From NCBI RefSeq assembly GCF_014201585.1, contig NZ_JACHES010000004.1, forward strand, positions 1 to 64,000: a DNA stretch of 64,000 nt. The letters are read 5' to 3'. Position 1 is the first letter of the stretch, and each line of letters starts with the position of its first letter. Origin of the DNA: Anoxybacillus tengchongensis (GTDB lineage Bacteria; Bacillota; Bacilli; Bacillales; Anoxybacillaceae). This document shows positions 42,984 to 50,966 of the stretch, piece after piece. The notes under the pieces were generated by a model that did no database searches, was not told where the DNA came from, and saw only the letters and a list, made by a program, of their open reading frames with translations. Both the position numbers and the translations under genes were made by a program.

Positions 42984-43057
42984 AAAAAAGCTTTCCTCAC
43001 GACAATAGGAGGAAAGCTTTCGACGTTTTGAAAGGAGGTATGTTGTTGTGCACTTTC
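42984..43057 (-). ncRNA. Candidate small RNA or attenuated leader upstream of bpsA
   Basis: Minus strand: -10 TATAAT at 43058-43063, then about 40 nt and a perfect 11-bp terminator stem (42988-42998 with 43009-43019) followed by TTTTTT. The RNA would be 65-70 nt, contain the C-rich stretch ACCTCCTTTC, and be antisense to the ribosome site of the small plus-strand ORF at 43040. No clear -35. Could instead be a bpsA leader with attenuation. Confidence 0.4.
42988..43019 (-). terminator. Strong minus-strand terminator upstream of bpsA
   Basis: AAGCTTTCCTC / GAGGAAAGCTT, 10-nt loop, then TTTTTT on the minus strand only. Confidence 0.8.
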
Positions 43058-43156
43058 ATTATAACGCAATTTATTGTTTCGTCACTATGTTTTTTATGTT
43101 TTCTTTGTCTGTATTTGTCGAAAAGTGATGTAATTGAAGTTAAAAATTTGTTATGA
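43040..43156 (+). CDS. Possible small hydrophobic peptide
   Basis: Up to 38 aa: MLLCTFIITQFIVSSLCFLC, then a membrane-spanning stretch and polar end SKSDVIEVKNLL. A perfect AAAGGAGG lies at 43031-43038; ATG 43040 is too close, so TTG 43043 or 43046 may be used. Ends 21 bp before cheX. No family recognised; may be chance. Confidence 0.35.
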   Translation: MLLCTFIITQFIVSSLCFLCFLCLYLSKSDVIEVKNLL

Positions 43157-43177
43157 TGAAGAAAAAGGGGGCTTTTT

Positions 43178-43633
43178 ATGGCTTTAGGTGAAAAAATTAC
43201 AACGATTTTAAATGGAACGATCGAATCGATTCGTTCTGTCATCCCACTAACGATGACAATTGACAAACCTTCCTTGTTTACACAACCTTTCACCCAAACG
43301 TCCATTAGTGTATTGATTGGAATGACCGGAGACTTACGCGGACGTCTTATGATTGAAGGACATGAAACGATGTTTGGGAGTATCGGAGAAACGATGTTCG
43401 GTATGCCTTTAGAGGGTGAAATGCTCGAATCATTTACCGGTGAACTTGGTAATATGATTGCAGGAAATTTAGCAACGATCGTATCTCAAAAAGGAATTAC
43501 AATCGACATTACTCCTCCCACTGTTCTTGTTGGTCAAACAAAAATTTACGGTTTTGATAAAGCATTTCGCGTCCCGATTTACTTCGAAAGCAAAGGAGAA
43601 TTGCAGCTCATTTTAACGATTGATAATGAGTAG
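43178..43633 (+). CDS. cheX: CheX-type CheY-P phosphatase
   Basis: 151 aa of the CheC/CheX/FliY fold. The phosphatase motif SFTGELGNMIAGN (Glu and Asn) is intact, followed by TPPTVLVG. It should dephosphorylate CheY-P or other receiver domains in chemotaxis-like signalling. ATG 43178 after AAGGGGGCTTTTT. Not in a chemotaxis operon here. Confidence 0.88.
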   Translation: MALGEKITTILNGTIESIRSVIPLTMTIDKPSLFTQPFTQTSISVLIGMTGDLRGRLMIEGHETMFGSIGETMFGMPLEGEMLESFTGELGNMIAGNLATIVSQKGITIDITPPTVLVGQTKIYGFDKAFRVPIYFESKGELQLILTIDNE

Positions 43634-43636
43634 ACA

Positions 43637-43667
43637 AAAGAAGCTTGCGTTTGTGAGCTTCTTTTTT
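43637..43667 (+). terminator. cheX terminator
   Basis: AAGAAGCTT / AAGCTTCTT-type stem (AGAAGCTT with AGCTTCTT), 9-nt loop, then TTTTTT. Confidence 0.8.
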
Positions 43668-43726
43668 ATTTCCCAACCATCTTTTTCTAAATATTTCACA
43701 CTTTTTTCACAACCTCACAAAATTCA

Positions 43727-43742
43727 TGTGACAAAAGTCACA
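43727..43742 (+). promoter_or_regulatory. FNR/CRP-type operator of the ba3 oxidase operon
   Basis: TGTGACAAAAGTCACA is a perfect TGTGA-N6-TCACA palindrome. Its centre lies 41.5 bp before the inferred start (43776), the class II activator position. Confidence 0.7.
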
Positions 43743-43763
43743 GCTACTCCTTATTTTTACGGT

Positions 43764-43769
43764 TATGAT
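43764..43769 (+). promoter_or_regulatory. -10 box of the ba3 oxidase promoter
   Basis: TATGAT placed as expected for an activator-dependent promoter; no -35 consensus, which fits class II control. Confidence 0.6.
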
Positions 43770-43810
43770 GATGGTAAAGTAACGAATGAACAATTTGTGA
43801 AATGTATCAA

Positions 43811-43821
43811 GAAAACGTTTC
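43811..43821 (+). promoter_or_regulatory. Weak cre-like site
   Basis: GAAAACGTTTC has the core of a CcpA site, about 35 bp after the inferred start. Three mismatches to the full consensus make it uncertain. Confidence 0.25.
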
Positions 43822-43896
43822 ATTTCGCAAATTGTTTTGTATGATGTAAGTGTATACATTTCTAATTAAGGTTTATTTAGGAAAGGAGGAACACTA

Positions 43897-44046
43897 ATGA
43901 AAACCCAATTAAACACAAACACATCAAAAACAAAAGTGGAGAAAGAACCTCCATTAAAAGGTACTCTCGTTTCTGTTTTGTTTTTGGGATTTTTCCTCAT
44001 TTTCACGTGGGTAAGCGTATATTTCTTGTTTTTGAATCGTTTATAG
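43897..44046 (+). CDS. cbaD: ba3-type cytochrome oxidase subunit IIa
   Basis: 49 aa: polar start, PPLKGTLVSVLFLGFFLIFTW, one membrane helix, short end. Matches subunit IIa (CbaD type), the single-helix partner that replaces the missing first helix of subunit II in ba3 oxidases. GAAAGGAGGAACACTA site. First gene of the operon. Confidence 0.85.
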   Translation: MKTQLNTNTSKTKVEKEPPLKGTLVSVLFLGFFLIFTWVSVYFLFLNRL

Positions 44047-44064
44047 AGAGAAAGGGGACGGGAC

Positions 44065-44541
44065 ATGATGCACATGCATAAGTATGAAAAAATTTGGCTG
44101 TTTTTCGGCATCGGTTCATTATTCGTATTTTTAGCTGTCTTAGGGGTTGGTGCATTTGCACAAGGAACACAGCCACCAAGCTGTTTAACAACGATCGATC
44201 CAGAAAAAGTCGACCAAACACCACCTTTTGATAAACCAGGCCTTGTTAAAACAGGGGATAATGAATATCAATTAAATATCGTTGCTTCTGCATTTGCGTA
44301 TACGCCAAATCAAGTGGAAATTCCAAAAGGAGCAAAAGTAACGATTAACGTAGCGACAAAAGACGTCATTCACGGATTTGAAATGGCCGGAACAAACGTG
44401 AACATGATGGTTGAACCTGGTTATGTAAGTAGTTATACACAAACATTCGATAAAGTCGGGGAGTATGTGATTTTGTGTAACGAATATTGCGGTGCGGGTC
44501 ACCACTTAATGACGGCGAAAGTGAAGGTGGTTGAACAATGA
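44065..44541 (+). CDS. cbaB: ba3-type cytochrome c oxidase subunit II (CuA)
   Basis: 158 aa. One N-terminal membrane helix (about 9-32), then an outward cupredoxin domain. The binuclear CuA site is complete: His in VIHGFEMAG and CNEYCGAGHHLM with two Cys, His and Met. Takes electrons from cytochrome c. 18 bp after cbaD; overlaps cbaA by 4 bp. Confidence 0.93.
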   Translation: MMHMHKYEKIWLFFGIGSLFVFLAVLGVGAFAQGTQPPSCLTTIDPEKVDQTPPFDKPGLVKTGDNEYQLNIVASAFAYTPNQVEIPKGAKVTINVATKDVIHGFEMAGTNVNMMVEPGYVSSYTQTFDKVGEYVILCNEYCGAGHHLMTAKVKVVEQ

Positions 44542-46187
44542 TGAATGGAACTTGGAAAGTAGATGCGCGTGATGGTAAATTAGCGATGGCCCATATTTAT
44601 GTCGCTTTCGTTGCACTTGCGTTAGGAGGACTTGCCGGTCTATTACAAGTGCTTGTGCGCTCAGGAAAATTTGAATTACCAGCAGGCATTAGCTATTATA
44701 CGATTTTAACAACTCACGGTGTATTACTTGGACTTGTTTTAACTACATTTTTTATCATTGGTTTCCAGTTTGCAGCTGTCAGTCGTACGGCCGGAACACT
44801 TTCTGATCGCGTCCGATTTTGGGGCTGGGTCGGTTTTTGGCTCATGACAATCGGCACAGCGATTACTGCCTTTTACATTTTAATTGGTGAAGCTTCTGTT
44901 TTATATACGTTTTATGCACCTCTACAAGCACATGCAGGCTTTTATATTGGTTTAACGCTTGTTGTCGTCGGTAGTTGGATTAGCGGATTTGCAATGTTTG
45001 CTCACTATGCTAAATGGAAAAAAGCTCATCCTGGTCAAGTAAGTCCGTTGCTTACGTTCATGTCTGTTGTTAACATGGTGTTATGGCTTATTTGCTCGTT
45101 AGGTGTAGCTGCAACTGTATTATTCCAACTTATCCCTTGGTCATTAGGTTACGTTGACCGTATTAACGTACTTGTAAGCCGAACATTATTCTGGTATTTC
45201 GGCCACCCGCTCGTATATTTCTGGTTATTACCGGCATATATGATTTGGTATGCAATTATTCCAAAAATTATTGGCGGAAAAATGTTCTCTGATTCCCTTG
45301 CACGCATGTCATTCATTTTATTCTTAATTTTCTCAATCCCTGTCGGTTTCCACCATCAACTTGTGGAACCTGGAATCGATCCAGCTTGGAAGTACTTGCA
45401 AGTTGTCTTAACGTTTATGGTTGTTATTCCATCATTAATGACAGCGTTCTCGATGTTTGCAACGTTTGAGATGTACGGTCGTTCTAAAGGAGCAACAGGA
45501 TTATTTGGATGGTTACGTAAGCTCCCTTGGGGTGATGCTCGTTTCTTTGCACCGTTTATTGGTATGTTGTTCTTTATCCCTGCTGGTGCCGGTGGTCTTG
45601 TCAACGCATCACACCAATTAAACCAAGTTGTTCATAATACGATTTGGGTAACGGGCCACTTCCATTTAACATTAGCAACAACTGTTGTATTAACATTCTT
45701 TGGTGCAGCTTATTGGCTTATCCCACATTTAACGGGACGTGTGATGACAAAAGCGATGAACCGTTTAGCGATCATTCAAACGATCGTTTGGTCGATTGGT
45801 ATGATTTTTATGTCTAGTGCAATGCACTTTGCTGGGTTGCTTGGCGCCCCACGCCGTTCAGCATTTTCAACATACGGCGATGCACCACAAGCTCTAGAGT
45901 GGGTTCCTTATCAAATCGCTCAAGCAGTTGGCGGAACAATCTTGTTCATCGGTATTATTCTTGTACTCATTATCGTTACGAACTTAGCATTTTTCGCTCC
46001 AAAAGGTGAAACAGAGTTCCCTGTTGCAGAAGTTGCTGAACAGGCTGAACGTACACCGCTCGTATTTGAAAACTGGACATTATGGATCGGTATTGCTGTT
46101 GTACTCATTTTAATTGCATATACGGTTCCATTTATCGATATGATCCAAAATGCACCTCCTGGCTCAAAAGGATTTAAACTTTGGTAA
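44538..46187 (+). CDS. cbaA: ba3-type cytochrome c oxidase subunit I
   Basis: 549 aa, about thirteen helices. Haem/CuB site: TTHGVLLG (low-spin haem His), FGHPLVYFWLLPAY (CuB His and cross-linked Tyr), HHQLVEPG (CuB His pair) and WVTGHFHLTLATT (haem His). This is the B-family haem-copper oxidase with high oxygen affinity, lacking the usual D-channel. Reduces O2 to water and pumps protons. Followed by its own terminator. Confidence 0.94.
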   Translation: MMNGTWKVDARDGKLAMAHIYVAFVALALGGLAGLLQVLVRSGKFELPAGISYYTILTTHGVLLGLVLTTFFIIGFQFAAVSRTAGTLSDRVRFWGWVGFWLMTIGTAITAFYILIGEASVLYTFYAPLQAHAGFYIGLTLVVVGSWISGFAMFAHYAKWKKAHPGQVSPLLTFMSVVNMVLWLICSLGVAATVLFQLIPWSLGYVDRINVLVSRTLFWYFGHPLVYFWLLPAYMIWYAIIPKIIGGKMFSDSLARMSFILFLIFSIPVGFHHQLVEPGIDPAWKYLQVVLTFMVVIPSLMTAFSMFATFEMYGRSKGATGLFGWLRKLPWGDARFFAPFIGMLFFIPAGAGGLVNASHQLNQVVHNTIWVTGHFHLTLATTVVLTFFGAAYWLIPHLTGRVMTKAMNRLAIIQTIVWSIGMIFMSSAMHFAGLLGAPRRSAFSTYGDAPQALEWVPYQIAQAVGGTILFIGIILVLIIVTNLAFFAPKGETEFPVAEVAEQAERTPLVFENWTLWIGIAVVLILIAYTVPFIDMIQNAPPGSKGFKLW

Positions 46188-46215
46188 AAAAACCGGGCAT
46201 TTGCCCGGTTTTTAT
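46186..46215. terminator. Bidirectional terminator after cbaA
   Basis: AAAACCGGGC / GCCCGGTTTT with 4-nt loop; also serves the convergent carboxypeptidase gene. Confidence 0.88.
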
Positions 46216-47726
46216 AATCGATAAATATGTTTATATTTTTCTTCCAAGTAGCGAATCAAGTAGGTCGGGTTTAACCCTTCTCCAGTTACTTCATGTAAAA
46301 TGTCAAGCGGCTTTTTCGTCTTTCCATATTGGTGAATATGTTTTGTAAGCCACTCTCGAATATGCACGAATTCTCCATTTTCAATCAACTTATCAAAGTC
46401 CAACAATTGTTTTTCCATTGCATATTTAAACTGTGCGGCATACATATATCCAAGGGCATACGATGGAAAATAACCAAAACTTCCCCCAGCCCAATGCACA
46501 TCTTGAAGAATTCCTTCTGCATCACGTTCCGGACGAACACCTAAATACGCCTCGTATTTTTCATTCCAAATGTGCGGTAAATCCCTCACTTCAATCGCGC
46601 CATCAAACAACGCTTTTTCCATTTCATATCGAATAATAATATGTAATGGATACGTCAACTCATCCGCTTCAATGCGAATAAGAGACGGTTTTGACTCATT
46701 AATTGCACGATAAAAATCATCCAATGAAACGTCAACAAAATGCGGAGCATATTGTTGCAATAAGCTATAATATCGCTTCCAAAACGAATAATGACGTGCA
46801 ATAAAATTTTCATAAAACAGCGATTGGGATTCATGAATGCCCATTGACGTACCATCGTAAAGCGGTGTACCTGCCCATTCTTTAGATATGTTCTGTTCAT
46901 AAAGAGCGTGACCACATTCGTGAATCGTACCAAATATAGCCGTCCGAAAATCGTTTTCGTCATATTTCGTTGTAATTCGGACATCTCCTTCATTTAACGT
47001 TATCGCAAAAGGATGTGTGGTTTCATCGAGCCGCCCTGCATCAAAATCGTAACCTAATTCTTTTAAAAGCGCTAAACTAAATGCTCGTTGTTTTTCTTTC
47101 GGAAACGGCTGAAATAAAAAGCTTGTTTCTGGCTTGTGTCGCGACTCGCTAATTTGCTGAACGAGCGGAACAATACGATTGCGTAATTTTGAAAACACAT
47201 CATCTAACAAATCAACGGTCACACCTGGTTCGTATAAATCTAATAACGTATTATATGGGTGTCCATTTGTCCCCCAATATGTGATAAAGCGTTTTGTAAA
47301 ATCAACAAGCTGCTTTAAATACGGTTCAAAAAGGGAAAAGTCAGATTTCGCTTTCGCTTCTTCCCATACACTTTCCGCTTTGGACTGTAAAATAACATAT
47401 TGTTTATACTCATCAGCAGGAATTTTTTTATTTCGTTCGTACTCTTTCTGACATTCTACTAACGTATAACGGGTGACCGGTGACAATTGTTCCTGTACGG
47501 ACTTCGCTGAAAGTTCCGCAATATATGCGGCCATTTGCTCTGAGGTCGACATATGAAATACATCTTGTGATAACATTCCGATCACTTCTGAGCGTTGATC
47601 AACCCCTTTTCTGGGAGCACCTGTACGCAAATCCCAATACATAAGCGAAATAGCTTCTTTGTACGCCATCATTTTTTTGACGTACTGCAAAAATTGCTTT
47701 TCAACAGCCTGAATATTTTTCTTCAT
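46212..47726 (-). CDS. ypwA: M32 metallocarboxypeptidase (YpwA)
   Basis: 504-aa M32 family enzyme (thermostable carboxypeptidase 1 type). Zinc motif HECGHALYEQ with downstream Glu ligand in HESQSLFYENF, and DRxxxRYT-like substrate features. Cytosolic, removes C-terminal residues with broad specificity. ATG 47726 after GAGGGAAGAAG. Same place as B. subtilis ypwA, downstream of the bps block. Confidence 0.93.
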   Translation of the reverse strand: MKKNIQAVEKQFLQYVKKMMAYKEAISLMYWDLRTGAPRKGVDQRSEVIGMLSQDVFHMSTSEQMAAYIAELSAKSVQEQLSPVTRYTLVECQKEYERNKKIPADEYKQYVILQSKAESVWEEAKAKSDFSLFEPYLKQLVDFTKRFITYWGTNGHPYNTLLDLYEPGVTVDLLDDVFSKLRNRIVPLVQQISESRHKPETSFLFQPFPKEKQRAFSLALLKELGYDFDAGRLDETTHPFAITLNEGDVRITTKYDENDFRTAIFGTIHECGHALYEQNISKEWAGTPLYDGTSMGIHESQSLFYENFIARHYSFWKRYYSLLQQYAPHFVDVSLDDFYRAINESKPSLIRIEADELTYPLHIIIRYEMEKALFDGAIEVRDLPHIWNEKYEAYLGVRPERDAEGILQDVHWAGGSFGYFPSYALGYMYAAQFKYAMEKQLLDFDKLIENGEFVHIREWLTKHIHQYGKTKKPLDILHEVTGEGLNPTYLIRYLEEKYKHIYRL

Positions 47727-47780
47727 CTTCTTCCCTCCATTCCGTTGTATCGTTATTCTACAATATTTACAAATATTCCT

Positions 47781-49709
47781 TTATTTTTGCTGTACATCTG
47801 TCGGTAATACACGTTTGATCGTTTCAATCACTTGCATTGGCTCATCATCTGTCACAAAAATACATACAATTCCTCGATCGTCTCGTTGACGAATGAGACG
47901 CCCTACCCCCTGTCGCAATCGTAAAACCATATACGGAACGTCCACTTCCCAAAACGGATTGTCCGTTTGTTTTCGCTTTGCCTGAAAAACGGGATCATTC
48001 GGTGGATAAGGGAGTGCCCAAATGATGACGTTGCTTAGTGACGGACCTGGAATGTCTAATCCTTCCCATAAATGTTGGGCACATAAAATCGTTTCTTCTT
48101 CGTTTTGAAAGCGCGAAACGAGTTCGCTAATTTCTTGATCGCCTTCAAATAAAAAAGTGAGTCCTTCTTCTTGTTGCGCTCGAGCTTTAAATTCATTCAA
48201 TTGTTCGCGTGTTGGGAACAATACAAGCGCACGCCCATTTGTCTCACGTATTTTTTCTATGGCGTACGCATATTTCTCTTCAAATATGCGTTCGTTATTC
48301 TCAAATATTGGCATATAAATCGTCATTTGTTCATCATAGTCAAATGGAGAATTAACATGAAATGATAAATATTCGTCGATGCCAAGACTTTTTGCCATAT
48401 AATCAAATGATTTTTCATTCGATAATGTGGCAGATGAAAAAATAAATGGAATATGTTTAGAAAACACTTTTTCGCGCAACACTTCTTGCACCGTTCTCGG
48501 CATAATGACAAGCGTGTTACCATCGAGTGAAGACTCAAGCCATGTAATGGCGTCACGATTATGGATGAATAAATATAGTGAATGATGAATTTGGTCTAAA
48601 TATTCATCAACAACTTTCAATTGATAATGGTCAATCGTATACGTTTCACTCTCAAATACGAGTTCGTCTCCAATTTGTTCTACTTTCGTTCGTAGCGTTT
48701 TTGCCAGTTGTAAAAGGGACGCAGTAAATGTTATTTCTTGACGATTAGATCCCGATACCGCTTTTGCATGATTCATCAATTCATCAAAAAATCGTACACT
48801 AAGTTCCAATGTATCTTCGATTAAATAAGCTAATTGTTCGCGAATATCATTTTCTAATAAACGGGAAAGTAACGCTTCTAATGTCGTTTCTTTCATACGA
48901 TATGTTAACGCTTTTTGAGCAGCAAACTCTAATAAATGCCCTTCATCAAAAATGACACAACTCGCTTCTGGTAACAGTGGTAACTGTCCTTCACGTTTCC
49001 GTGCTTCATACGTCCAAATATGTTCCATATAAAAATCGTGAGAACAAATAATTAAATCCGTTGCTTTGCGATAATAATCACGCGATAACGTTTGGCCACA
49101 ACGATGGCGCTTTTCACATGCTAAACAGTCTTGAAACGGATCCCAAGCAATTTTTGACCATTGCTCATCGCTTAAATGAGCATAATCTTTTCGATCACCG
49201 TAATGGTAAAACGTCTGGAGCGGAGCATGATCATGAACAAATGGAGGCAATTCGTCAAAAATTTGCTCGTACAACTCTTCCTCTTCGGTCATTAATATAT
49301 CGTCCAATTTGTTCAAACATAAATATTGATCTGGTGATTTCGCTAGACGAACATCGATGTTTATGTTTAAAACACGCGAAATTTTAGCAATATCTCCTTC
49401 TTTTTTTACAAGTTGTTCAATGAGCGTTTCATCTGCACAAGCAATAATGGCAGGTTTTCCAATATATCTTGCATAACAAATGGCGTAAAGTAAATATACA
49501 ATCGTCTTTCCCGTTCCTACCCCTGCTTCCGCAAACATCACTTTTTTCTCTTTAAATGCTCGCTCAAGCTGAAATGCCATAAAAATTTGCTCATCACGTA
49601 ATTCAAACCCTGCTTCAGGTAAAATATCGTAAAACACGTCCCCAATCCATTCGTTTAATTTATCAAAAAAATTTTCATTTTTACTTAATACAAACGGATA
49701 TTTGCTCAT
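47781..49709 (-). CDS. ypvA: XPD/DinG-type DNA helicase (YpvA)
   Basis: 642-aa superfamily 2 helicase. Walker A AEAGVGTGKTIVYL, DEAH variant FDEGHLLE, motif VI region RLRQGVGRLIRQ. Cys residues in YLCLNKL and DCLACEKRHRCGQ could hold the [4Fe-4S] cluster of this family. ATP-driven 5'-3' unwinding in repair. ATG 49709 after GGAGGGGC. Near ypsC as in B. subtilis. Confidence 0.9.
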   Translation of the reverse strand: MSKYPFVLSKNENFFDKLNEWIGDVFYDILPEAGFELRDEQIFMAFQLERAFKEKKVMFAEAGVGTGKTIVYLLYAICYARYIGKPAIIACADETLIEQLVKKEGDIAKISRVLNINIDVRLAKSPDQYLCLNKLDDILMTEEEELYEQIFDELPPFVHDHAPLQTFYHYGDRKDYAHLSDEQWSKIAWDPFQDCLACEKRHRCGQTLSRDYYRKATDLIICSHDFYMEHIWTYEARKREGQLPLLPEASCVIFDEGHLLEFAAQKALTYRMKETTLEALLSRLLENDIREQLAYLIEDTLELSVRFFDELMNHAKAVSGSNRQEITFTASLLQLAKTLRTKVEQIGDELVFESETYTIDHYQLKVVDEYLDQIHHSLYLFIHNRDAITWLESSLDGNTLVIMPRTVQEVLREKVFSKHIPFIFSSATLSNEKSFDYMAKSLGIDEYLSFHVNSPFDYDEQMTIYMPIFENNERIFEEKYAYAIEKIRETNGRALVLFPTREQLNEFKARAQQEEGLTFLFEGDQEISELVSRFQNEEETILCAQHLWEGLDIPGPSLSNVIIWALPYPPNDPVFQAKRKQTDNPFWEVDVPYMVLRLRQGVGRLIRQRDDRGIVCIFVTDDEPMQVIETIKRVLPTDVQQK

Positions 49710-49794
49710 ATTTTTTAGCCCCTCCATTAATTTTAACGAAGTACACAAACATTAATTATCGACCAAAAAAAGAAAGAAGTCAATGAAGTTGAAA

Positions 49795-49824
49795 AGAAAA
49801 AGAAGCTGTCAATGAGACAGCTTT
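49795..49824 (-). terminator. ypsC terminator
   Basis: AAGCTGTC / GACAGCTT with T-rich tail on the minus strand, overlapping the end of the gene. Confidence 0.75.
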
Positions 49825-50960
49825 TCATATGAATGCGGCGGACGAGGTCCCCAAAATTGATAATATTGCGTTTCAATGAAACCATTGAATAGTTTTCGGC
49901 GTTTTGTTGCTTGCTTCCCGTACAACTGCTCAAAGTGACGATGAGATGTTAATATATAAATCGACCAAGTATCGAGTGCAGCGAATGTCTTTCCCATTTC
50001 CCGATATAACTGTTCTACTTCTTCTTTTTCCCCTAATCGCTCACTATAAGGAGGGTTGCCGACGATGACACCATACTCGTCTTTCGTTCGAAAATCTTTC
50101 ACCTGCATCTGTTTAAACGTAATTAAATCAGCTAGTCCTGCTTCTTGTGCGTTCGTTTTCGCGATATCTACCATACGATGATCAATATCAAAGCCGACGA
50201 TATGTAGCGGTTGATCGTAGTGCGCTAAATCTTCCGCCTCTTCCCTTGCTTCGTCCCAAAATCGAGATGGGATCCAACCCCATTGTTCAGATACAAAATC
50301 GCGGTTAAATCCTGGTGCAATATTTTGACCAATCAGCGCTGCTTCAATCGCAATCGTTCCCGATCCACAAAATGGATCAACAAATGGACGATCCGGATTC
50401 CAATTCGTTAACTGAACGAGCGCTGCCGCTAACGTTTCTTTTAATGGTGCTTCTCCTTGCTTGATACGATATCCCCTTTTATGTAATCCAGCACCACTCG
50501 TATCGATTGTTAATGTAGCGATATCTTTATGTAAAGCGACTTCAATACGAAATTGGGCACCTGTTTCCTCGAACCATGAAATACCATAATGTTGTTTTAA
50601 ATGTTCAACAATCGCTTTTTTTACGATCGCTTGACAATCGGATACACTAAACAATTTTGATTTAACCGACTTCCCAACAACAGGAAATTGGGCGTCCATA
50701 GGTAAAAACTGTGCCCATGGCAACGCTTTTGTTTGTTCAAATAACTCTTCAAACGTCGTTGCACGAAATTCCCCCACCTTCACTTTCACCCGATCGGCTG
50801 TGCGAAGCCATAAATTCGTACGACAAATCGCCCGCTCATCTGCAACAAACGTCACTTTTCCATTGTCCACCTGACAGTCATATCCGAGCGCCCGGATTTC
50901 ATCTGCAACAATGGACTCAAGCCCCATTGCTGCAGTTGCAATTAACGTTATCTGCCCCAT
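49809..50960 (-). CDS. ypsC: 23S rRNA (guanine-N2) methyltransferase, RlmL-like (YpsC)
   Basis: 383 aa. N-terminal ferredoxin-like/THUMP region, then a Rossmann methyltransferase: FVDPFCGSGTIAIEAAL (SAM site) and IVGNPPYSERL (catalytic NPPY). Modifies a guanine of 23S rRNA by homology with RlmL. ATG 50960 has AAAGGTG 7 bp upstream. The GGDEF-EAL gene sits 6 bp upstream. Confidence 0.9.
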   Translation of the reverse strand: MGQITLIATAAMGLESIVADEIRALGYDCQVDNGKVTFVADERAICRTNLWLRTADRVKVKVGEFRATTFEELFEQTKALPWAQFLPMDAQFPVVGKSVKSKLFSVSDCQAIVKKAIVEHLKQHYGISWFEETGAQFRIEVALHKDIATLTIDTSGAGLHKRGYRIKQGEAPLKETLAAALVQLTNWNPDRPFVDPFCGSGTIAIEAALIGQNIAPGFNRDFVSEQWGWIPSRFWDEAREEAEDLAHYDQPLHIVGFDIDHRMVDIAKTNAQEAGLADLITFKQMQVKDFRTKDEYGVIVGNPPYSERLGEKEEVEQLYREMGKTFAALDTWSIYILTSHRHFEQLYGKQATKRRKLFNGFIETQYYQFWGPRPPHSYEKLSH

Positions 50961-50966
50961 ATTCAT

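Noticed and set aside
42997-43305. Minus-strand 102-codon frame over cheX start
   Set aside because: Antisense to a well-supported gene and includes a terminator hairpin.
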